Shown here piece by piece: positions 58,448 to 64,000 of a stretch of DNA of 64,000 nt (position 1 is its first letter; each line of letters begins with the position of its first letter). Both the position numbers and the translations under genes were made by a program. This stretch comes from Acetobacteraceae bacterium (GTDB lineage Bacteria > Pseudomonadota > Alphaproteobacteria > Acetobacterales > Acetobacteraceae): the NCBI GenBank assembly GCA_027451405.1, contig DAIDJM010000009.1, positions 27,774 to 91,773 on the forward strand, read 5' to 3'. The notes beneath the pieces are model-generated. The model did not search any database. It was given only the letters and a program-made list of their open reading frames with translations, and was not told where the DNA came from.

Positions 58448-58971
58448 CGGACCCCCGGCCCCGTCTCTTCCCGCACCGCCCGCGTCAGAGCGAGCTGACG
58501 CGCGTAGCGCAGCTTGAGATCGCGGAATTCGCCGCGGTTCCAATCCCGGTTCCGGCCCGCCAGCGCATCCTCGAACGCATCAAGATGCCAGTGCCATCCC
58601 GCCAGCGCCGCCGCCTCGTCGTCGCCCGGCGCCAGGCTGTGCGTCAGCCGCAGATGGCACCCCTCCCCGGCCGGCTCGAGCTCCCACAGCACGGTGCCGC
58701 TCGCGCCGCCGTCGCGCGCCGGCCAGCTATGCTCGATCACGCGCGGCCGTTCCATGCGCGTCACGCGCCCCTCGAACCGTTCCCGCCCGCCCCGGAACGC
58801 CAGCGCGTAGCGCCCGCCAGACCAGGGATCGACCGCCGCCTCGGCTCCCATCCGCCCGGCCAGTGTCTGCGGCGCGGTCAGCGCCTCCCAGACCCGCTCC
58901 GGCGGCGCGCCGAGCTTCTGCTCGAACCGCACCAGCCGCCGGTCGCCCTGCACGAGACGCTGTCCCCACAT
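58444..58971 (-). CDS. SRPBCC / AHSA1-type protein
   Basis: A 175-residue START-like protein of the activator-of-Hsp90 N-terminal homology (AHSA1) group. It has VRFEQKLGAPPERVWEALTA, AEAAVDPWSGGRYALAFRGG, PRVIEHSWP and LRLTHSLAPGDDEAAALAGW, followed by HWHLDAFEDALAGR. Such proteins bind hydrophobic ligands; the specific role is unknown. Coupling to ubiG by a 4-bp overlap hints at quinone-related use but does not prove it. ATG 58971 follows a GGGAG site; a longer start at 59019 would add 16 polar residues. Divergent from lysC across 110 bp. Confidence 0.82.
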   Translation of the reverse strand: MWGQRLVQGDRRLVRFEQKLGAPPERVWEALTAPQTLAGRMGAEAAVDPWSGGRYALAFRGGRERFEGRVTRMERPRVIEHSWPARDGGASGTVLWELEPAGEGCHLRLTHSLAPGDDEAAALAGWHWHLDAFEDALAGRNRDWNRGEFRDLKLRYARQLALTRAVREETGPGVR

Positions 58972-59081
58972 CCCCGAATCTCCCTCGGTCTTCGGCCCCG
59001 CACTCTGAGCGCAGCGCACAAACCCATCAACCGCGGGCGCGGGTTGCTGACCGTCCCCCTGGCCGCTAGAGCCACGCTCTC

Positions 59082-60308
59082 ATGGCTCGCATCGTTATGA
59101 AGTTCGGCGGCACATCGGTCGCCGATCTCGACCGCATCCGCATCGTTGCCGATCGCGTCCGCCGCCAGGTGGAAGCGGGCGATCAGGTCGCCGTCGTGGT
59201 CTCGGCCATGGCGGGCGTCACCAACCAGCTCGTCGGCTGGTGCCAGGCGCTGTCGCCGCTGCATGACGCCCGCGAATATGACAGCGTGGTCGCCACCGGC
59301 GAGCAGGTGACCTCCGGCCTGCTGGCGATCGCGCTCCAGACCTACGGCATCGACGCCCGCTCCTGGCTCGGCTGGCAGATCCCGCTCACCACCGACGCGA
59401 GCCACGGCACGGCGCGCATCCAGGCGATCGAGTCCCGCCAGCTTCTGGCGCGCATGGCCCAGGGTCAGGTTCCCGTCGTCGCCGGCTTCCAGGGGATCGC
59501 GCCCACCGGCCGCGTCACCACGCTCGGCCGCGGCGGTTCCGATACTTCGGCAGTGGCACTGGCCGCGGCACTCCGCGCCGACCGCTGCGACATCTATACC
59601 GACGTCGACGGCGTCTACACGACCGACCCGCGAATCGTGCCCGGGGCGCGCCGACTCGACCGCATCGCCTACGAGGAGATGCTCGAACTCGCCTCGGTCG
59701 GCGCCAAAGTGCTGCAGACCCGCAGCGTCGAGCTCGCGATGAAGGAACGCGTGCGGGTCCAGGTGCTCTCGAGTTTCGGCGCGCCCGGCGAGCCAGCCGT
59801 GGGCACGCTTCTGGTGGATGAGGACGAGATCGTGGAGAAGGCTCTGGTCACCGGCATCGCCTATGCGCGCGATGAAGCGAAGGTCACCGTCAAGAACGTG
59901 CCGGATCGCCCGGGTGTCGCCGCCGCGGTGTTCGGGCCGCTCGCCCAGGCCGGCGTGAATGTCGACATGATCGTGCAGAACGTCTCCGCCGACGGCACCA
60001 CCGACATGACCTTCACCACCAACCAGGCCGAACTGCCCCGCGCGATCGCGGCGCTCGACGCCGAGCGCGCCCATATCGGCTTCGCCCAGCTCATCACCGA
60101 CACCAACGTCGCCAAGATCTCGGTGGTCGGCGTCGGCATGCGCAGCCACGCCGGCGTCGCCAACACGATGTTCCGCACGCTCGCGGAAAAAGGGATCAAC
60201 ATCCAGGTCATCTCGACCAGCGAAATCAAGGTGAGCGTGCTGGTCGGCAAGGAATATACCGAGCTCGCCGTGCGCGCGCTCCATTCCGCCTACGGTCTCG
60301 ATGCCTGA
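59082..60308 (+). CDS. lysC: Aspartate kinase
   Basis: First enzyme of the lysine, threonine, methionine and diaminopimelate pathway. The 408-residue monofunctional kinase begins with the KFGGTSV motif (7-13), then [33 protein letters not shown] and [20 protein letters not shown]. It ends with two ACT domains ([18 protein letters not shown] and [19 protein letters not shown]), where lysine or threonine feedback acts. ATG 59082 sits 110 bp from the divergent SRPBCC gene. The nitronate monooxygenase-like gene overlaps its end by 8 bp. Confidence 0.96.
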   Translation: MARIVMKFGGTSVADLDRIRIVADRVRRQVEAGDQVAVVVSAMAGVTNQLVGWCQALSPLHDAREYDSVVATGEQVTSGLLAIALQTYGIDARSWLGWQIPLTTDASHGTARIQAIESRQLLARMAQGQVPVVAGFQGIAPTGRVTTLGRGGSDTSAVALAAALRADRCDIYTDVDGVYTTDPRIVPGARRLDRIAYEEMLELASVGAKVLQTRSVELAMKERVRVQVLSSFGAPGEPAVGTLLVDEDEIVEKALVTGIAYARDEAKVTVKNVPDRPGVAAAVFGPLAQAGVNVDMIVQNVSADGTTDMTFTTNQAELPRAIAALDAERAHIGFAQLITDTNVAKISVVGVGMRSHAGVANTMFRTLAEKGINIQVISTSEIKVSVLVGKEYTELAVRALHSAYGLDA

Positions 60309-61347
60309 CGGTCTCCCCCCGGATCAGCGCCGCAGCGACGCGCGCCTGAAACTCGAGCAGCTCTTCGCGCGGGGTGCGGCCTTCCTCGGCTCGCGCCTGC
60401 CGATCCTGGGCGGCGCGATGAGCTGGGTCTCCGAGCGCCATCTCGTCGCCGCCATCAGCAATGCCGGCGGCTTCGGCGTGATCGCCTGCGGCAGCATGAT
60501 GCCGGATCAGCTCGCGGCTGAAATCGCCGGCACGCAGGCGCTCACCGAACGCCCGTTCGGCGTCAACCTCATCACCATGCATCCGCGGCTCGACGATCTG
60601 ATCCGCGTCTGCATCGAAGCCCGCGTCTCCCATATCGTGCTCGCAGGCGGGATCCCGCCCGGCAGCGCGGTGCGCGCGGTCAAGGAGGGCGGCGCCCGCC
60701 TGATCGCCTTCGCGCCCGCGCTCGTGCTCGCCAAGCGCCTCGTCCGTTCCGGCGCCGACGCGCTCGTCATCGAGGGCTCGGAAGCCGGCGGCCATATCGG
60801 CCCGGTCTCGCTCACGGTGCTCGCACAGGAAATCCTGCCGCACATCCAGGACATCCCGGTTTTCGTCGCCGGCGGCATCGGCCGCGGCGAAGCGATCCTG
60901 GCCTATCTGGAAATGGGCGCCGCGGGCGCGCAGCTCGGCACCCGTTTCGCCGCGGCCACCGAATCGATCGCCCATCCGGCCTTCAAGCAGGCCTTCATCC
61001 GCGCCAGCGCCCGCGACGCGCTGCCGAGCGTGCAACTCGACCCGCGCTTTCCGGTGATCCCGGTGCGCGGCCTCGTCAACGAGGGCACCAAGCGTTTCCT
61101 CGAACATCAGGCCAGCACCATCGCGCGCTTCAATGCCGGCGAACTCACCCGCGAGGCGGCCCAGCTCGATATCGAGCATTTCTGGGCCGGCGCGCTGCGC
61201 CGCGCGGTGATCGACGGCGACATCGAGAATGGCAGCGTCATGGCCGGCCAGTCGGTCGGCATGGTCAGCGCCGAGCAGCCGGTGGCCGCGATTCTCGCCG
61301 ACCTCGTCGAGCAGGCCGAGGCCGCCCTGGCCGCAAGGGGTGGCTAG
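60301..61347 (+). CDS. Nitronate monooxygenase-like flavoprotein
   Basis: A 348-residue FMN-dependent TIM-barrel protein of the 2-nitropropane dioxygenase (NMO) family, which also contains enoyl-ACP reductase FabK. It has LPILGGAMSWVSERHLVAAI, SNAGGFGVIACGSM, PFGVNLITMHP, ALVIEGSEAGGHIGP, VFVAGGIGRGEAI and AAGAQLGTRFAAATES, the flavin and substrate segments. Activity may be nitronate detoxification, or a lipid-related reduction; it cannot be told by eye. It overlaps lysC upstream by 8 bp and ptsP downstream by 8 bp, so it is translated as part of a three-gene operon. Confidence 0.87.
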   Translation: MPDGLPPDQRRSDARLKLEQLFARGAAFLGSRLPILGGAMSWVSERHLVAAISNAGGFGVIACGSMMPDQLAAEIAGTQALTERPFGVNLITMHPRLDDLIRVCIEARVSHIVLAGGIPPGSAVRAVKEGGARLIAFAPALVLAKRLVRSGADALVIEGSEAGGHIGPVSLTVLAQEILPHIQDIPVFVAGGIGRGEAILAYLEMGAAGAQLGTRFAAATESIAHPAFKQAFIRASARDALPSVQLDPRFPVIPVRGLVNEGTKRFLEHQASTIARFNAGELTREAAQLDIEHFWAGALRRAVIDGDIENGSVMAGQSVGMVSAEQPVAAILADLVEQAEAALAARGG

Positions 61348-63601
61348 GAAACCCGAGGAAACCGCTGCCCCGCGCCGCCCCGCCACCGCGCTGGGCAGCC
61401 GCCGCCTGCTCGCGCGCGTGCGCGCCAAACTCGCCACCGGCGCGGTCGCCCTCCCCGATATCGTGGCGCTCATCGCCGCCGAGCTCGTGGCCGAAGTCTG
61501 CTCCGCCTACACCATGCGCGGCGGCGAGTTGCTGGAACTGCGCGCCACCCACGGGCTCGATCCGGCCGCCATCGGCCGCACGCGGCTGCGCATCGGCGAA
61601 GGCATCGTCGGCCTCGCCGCCGCGACCGGCACGACGCTCAACCTCGCCGACGCCCAGAACCACCCGGCCTTCGCCTACCGCCCCGAGACGCGCGAGGAGC
61701 CTTTCGCCTCGATGCTCGCGGTTCCCGTCCGCCGCGGCGGCCAGACGCTCGGCGTGCTCGCCGTGCAGAACCGCAACCCGCGCCACTACACCGAGGACGA
61801 AGTCGAGACGGTCGAGACGGTGGCGATGCTGCTGTCGGAAACCCTGGTGGCCGAAGCCGTCGCCGCCGGCCTGCAAGGCTTCTCCGGCACCCTGCCACGC
61901 CAGTTCGACGCGGCGATCCTCGCCCCGGGTCTCGTGCTCGGCCCCGTCGTGCTCACGCAAAGCGGCCGCACCCCCCGCCGCCTGGTCGGCGACGATCCGG
62001 AGGCGGAACGCAAGCGGCTCGAGACGGCACTGGCCTCCATGCGCCGCGAACTCGATGCGCTGATCGACGCGACGCTCCCCGACGGCGACGCCCCGCGCGA
62101 CATCCTCGACGCCACCCGCGACATCGCCGCCGGCGAAGGCTGGCTCCGCCGCATCGACGAGGCGATCCGCACCGGACTTTCGGCCGAGGCCGCGGTCCAT
62201 CGCGTCGCCGCCGACATGCGCGACCGCATGCGCCGCGTTGCCGATCCCTATCTGCGCGAGCGCCTCGCCGATCTCGAGGATCTGGCCGAGCGCCTGCTGG
62301 TGGCCCTCGAAGGCCGTCCCGCGCCGCCCGCCGAAGCCGCGGGCGCGATCCTGGTCGCCCGCCGGCTGGGCCCCGCCCAGCTGCTCGAATGGCACACGCG
62401 CGGCATCGCCGCGGTCGCGATCGAGGAAGGCAGCCCCGGCGGCCACGCCGCGATACTCGCCCGCGCGCTCGGCCTGCCCGCGCTCGGCGCCATGCGCGAT
62501 CTCGCCGAAGCCGCCTCCCAGGGCGACGAGGCCGTGCTCGACGCCGAGAACGGCACGCTGATCCTGCGCCCCGATCCCAGCGTCCGCCATGCGTTCCTCG
62601 GCGCGCTCGAAGCCCGCGCCGCCCGCGCCGCCGGACGCGTCCGGCTGCGCGACGCCCCCTCACTCACGAGGGACGGCACAGGCTTCCGGCTGATGCTGAA
62701 TGCCGGGCTCACCCTCGAACTCGACCAGCTCGCGGAGACCGGCGCCGAGGGCATCGGGCTTTTCCGCACCGAAATCGCCATGCTGGCGCGCGGCGCGATC
62801 GCCGACGCCGAGGAACAGACGCGCCTCTACCGGGCCGTGCTCGATGCGGCCGGCCCCGCGCCGGTCCATTTCCGCACCCTCGATCTAGGGAGCGACAAGC
62901 TGCTCGCGGACGCCGCCGCGCCGCCCGAGGAAAACCCGGCCATGGGCTGGCGCTCGCTCCGGGTCGGGCTGGACCGCCCCGCGATCCTCCGCCGTCAACT
63001 GCGCGCGCTGCTCGCCGCCGCCGCCGGCCGCCCGCTCTCGGTGATGTTCCCGATGGTCGCGACCCTCGCCGAATTCCGCCAGGCCCGCGCGCTGCTCGAC
63101 GCCGAAGCCGCCCGCGCCGAAACCCCGCCGGCATCGTTGCGTATCGGCACCATGCTCGAAATCCCCGCGCTGCTGTGGGACCTGCCGGCACTCCTGGCGG
63201 AAGCGGATTTCGTCTCGATCGGCTCCAACGACTTGCTGCAATTCGTCTTCGCCGCCGATCGCGGCACCGCGACGCTGGCCGACCGCTACGATTTCCTCTC
63301 CCCGCCGATGCTCGCGATCCTGGAGAAGGTCGCCGCCGCTGCCGCCAACACGACCTGCGCCCTGTCGCTCTGCGGCGAAGCCGCCGGGCGTCCGCTCGAT
63401 GCCGCGGTGCTGGTGGCGCTCGGCATCACCACGCTCTCGATGTCGGCGACCAGCGTGCTTGCCGTCAAGGAAACGCTGCGGGCACTCGATCTCGGCGCGT
63501 TCCGGCCGTTCCTGGAAACCTTGCGCAGGACCGGGACGAAACAGGGATCGTTCCGCGACCCGATCAGCGCCTGGGCCAGGGAACACGGGGTTCCGACGTA
63601 G
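61340..63601 (+). CDS. ptsP: Phosphoenolpyruvate-protein phosphotransferase, nitrogen-type (EI-Ntr, PtsP)
   Basis: Takes phosphate from PEP and passes it to NPr in the nitrogen PTS, a regulatory relay rather than a sugar uptake system. The 753-residue protein has an N-terminal GAF domain (about 15-165; MLAVPVRRGGQTLGVLAVQN), which senses glutamine/2-oxoglutarate in other PtsP. The phosphohistidine domain has His369 in PGGHAAILARALGLPALG, and the PEP-binding barrel has EGIGLFRTEIAMLA, LDLGSDKLL, FVSIGSNDLLQFVFAADRGT and SLCGEAAGRP. The start is GTG 61340. lysC next to ptsP is a common alphaproteobacterial pairing, here with an NMO gene between. Its TAG stop opens a TAGAGCGG block. Confidence 0.94.
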   Translation: MARKPEETAAPRRPATALGSRRLLARVRAKLATGAVALPDIVALIAAELVAEVCSAYTMRGGELLELRATHGLDPAAIGRTRLRIGEGIVGLAAATGTTLNLADAQNHPAFAYRPETREEPFASMLAVPVRRGGQTLGVLAVQNRNPRHYTEDEVETVETVAMLLSETLVAEAVAAGLQGFSGTLPRQFDAAILAPGLVLGPVVLTQSGRTPRRLVGDDPEAERKRLETALASMRRELDALIDATLPDGDAPRDILDATRDIAAGEGWLRRIDEAIRTGLSAEAAVHRVAADMRDRMRRVADPYLRERLADLEDLAERLLVALEGRPAPPAEAAGAILVARRLGPAQLLEWHTRGIAAVAIEEGSPGGHAAILARALGLPALGAMRDLAEAASQGDEAVLDAENGTLILRPDPSVRHAFLGALEARAARAAGRVRLRDAPSLTRDGTGFRLMLNAGLTLELDQLAETGAEGIGLFRTEIAMLARGAIADAEEQTRLYRAVLDAAGPAPVHFRTLDLGSDKLLADAAAPPEENPAMGWRSLRVGLDRPAILRRQLRALLAAAAGRPLSVMFPMVATLAEFRQARALLDAEAARAETPPASLRIGTMLEIPALLWDLPALLAEADFVSIGSNDLLQFVFAADRGTATLADRYDFLSPPMLAILEKVAAAAANTTCALSLCGEAAGRPLDAAVLVALGITTLSMSATSVLAVKETLRALDLGAFRPFLETLRRTGTKQGSFRDPISAWAREHGVPT

Positions 63602-63627
63602 AGCGGAGCGCGTTTTGGTCGAGGCGC

Positions 63628-63770
63628 GCCTCCGGCGGGCAGAGGCTCCGCCTCTGCACTCCGCTGGGGCCGAAAGGCCCCAGACCCCATTACTTCAAGA
63701 CTTCGTCTGGGGCCTTTCGGCCCCGGCTTGTCACGGGCAGAGCCCGGGCCGCTGGAGGCACACCCCAACC
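63628..63770. repeat. GC-rich palindromic repeats, copies 6a and 6b, head to head
   Basis: Copy 6a (63628-63688) matches the arm at 44504; copy 6b (63705-63770) is the reverse arm, as at 44613, with GGGGCCTTTCGGCCCCGGC and GGGCAGAGCCCGGGCCGC. Only ~16 bp separate them. They fill most of the 188-bp gap between ptsP and the transposase; no gene is seen there. The short rest carries TCTAGAGCGG at 63777-63786, just before the transposase stop. Confidence 0.88.
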
Positions 63771-63789
63771 ATCCTGCTCTAGAGCGGTT

Positions 63790-64000
63790 TCACGCAGGGT
63801 GTCCGTAGCCACAGTTGCGGATATAGTTTGCGCATTCGGCTGAGCTGAAGCGATCGAGGGAGGCGCCGATGGTTTTCCAGAGGGTGTCGCGATCTCGCGG
63901 CGCGGCCTTGCGCAGTAGAGCCTTCAGCTTGGCGAATACCTGCTCGATCGGATTGAGATCCGGCGAGTAGGCCGGGAGGAACAGCAGGCTTGCCCCGCGC
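63790..64000 (-). mobile_element. IS630-family transposase, C-terminal part, cut by window edge
   Basis: The last 70 residues of a DDE transposase read in from the right edge. LLFLPAYSPDLNPIEQVFAK is the classic IS630/Tc1-mariner segment with the final catalytic acidic residue. It is followed by the helical LKALLRKAAPRDRDTLWKTI and the end CANYIRNCGYGHPA. The rest of the gene and the far inverted repeat lie outside the window. The near end of the insertion sequence is probably at TCTAGAGCGGTTTCACGC (63777-63794), where TA would be the target dinucleotide. This cannot be confirmed without the other end. Confidence 0.9.

Noticed and set aside
60301..61347. Enoyl-ACP reductase FabK
   Set aside because: The fold is shared, but the gene is far from the fab genes and embedded between lysC and ptsP; the safer call is a nitronate monooxygenase-like flavoprotein.

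Overview
The window looks like a piece of chromosome from a high-GC alphaproteobacterium, most likely a member of the Acetobacteraceae (Rhodospirillales). The signs are strong third-position GC, PQQ biosynthesis genes, the hopanoid radical-SAM enzyme HpnH, an FzlA-like GST-fold protein, and dense families of GC-rich palindromic intergenic repeats. The genus cannot be fixed from sequence alone. No rRNA, tRNA or CRISPR array was seen.

Layout. 1-4.8 kb: dTDP-sugar genes rfbB and rfbA (rfbA cut by the left edge) diverge from a large two-domain glycosyltransferase, a surface polysaccharide locus. 4.7-7.2 kb: a minus-strand operon pyrD - HAD hydrolase - GNAT acetyltransferase. 7.2-14.4 kb: a phage-flavoured accessory region. 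It has a lone S24 (CI/LexA-like) repressor with palindromic candidate operators, a small phage-type protein, an SHS-family transporter, and a prophage remnant: XRE regulator, GcrA-like HTH protein, DUF6362 protein, large terminase, a headless SGNH esterase fragment, a holin-like protein and a lipoprotein. The whole head and tail module is missing. 14.4-18.2 kb: gmk, then two tandem RTX-like beta-repeat proteins. 18.2-22.3 kb: a secreted PQQ-type beta-propeller protein, a TetR regulator with a palindromic operator, and a NodT-type outer-membrane efflux lipoprotein without its pump. 22.3-24.5 kb: phbB, a small hypothetical and an NDUFA9-like protein. 24.7-30.7 kb: gltD-gltB (glutamate synthase).

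30.7-44.5 kb: housekeeping genes separated by repeats. These are an orphan fdsD, an fzlA-like gene, a sulfotransferase-like protein, the fatty-acid/cell-envelope run fabD-fabG, acpP-fabF-mltG, a DUF2142 membrane protein, tadA, a class-I glutamine amidotransferase, an RsuA/RluB pseudouridine synthase, rsmD, a GT61 glycosyltransferase and a secreted GH5 glycosidase. 44.7-50 kb: an envelope/metal block with two plus-strand lipoproteins, a Spy/CpxP-like protein, a Gly-Trp-His repeat protein, CopD and CopC. 50-53.9 kb: hpnH divergent from pqqA-pqqC-pqqE (no pqqB or pqqD here) and a DUF779 protein. 54-57.7 kb: HtrA/DegQ protease, a phosphoesterase and a DedA protein. 57.7-63.6 kb: ubiG with an SRPBCC partner, divergent from lysC - nitronate monooxygenase-like gene - ptsP (EI-Ntr). 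The right edge holds the C-terminus of an IS630-type transposase.

The most unusual feature is non-coding. Short palindromic elements of fixed length (47 bp and 59 bp) begin with GAGC directly after a TA dinucleotide. At five genes the TAG stop codon is itself the left junction of such a TAGAGC block. The two 59-bp copies have TA on both sides, the target signature of IS630/Tc1-type transposition, and an IS630 transposase gene sits at the right edge. A second, separate family of GC-rich palindromes, near 60 bp per arm, marks seven intergenic sites in both orientations.
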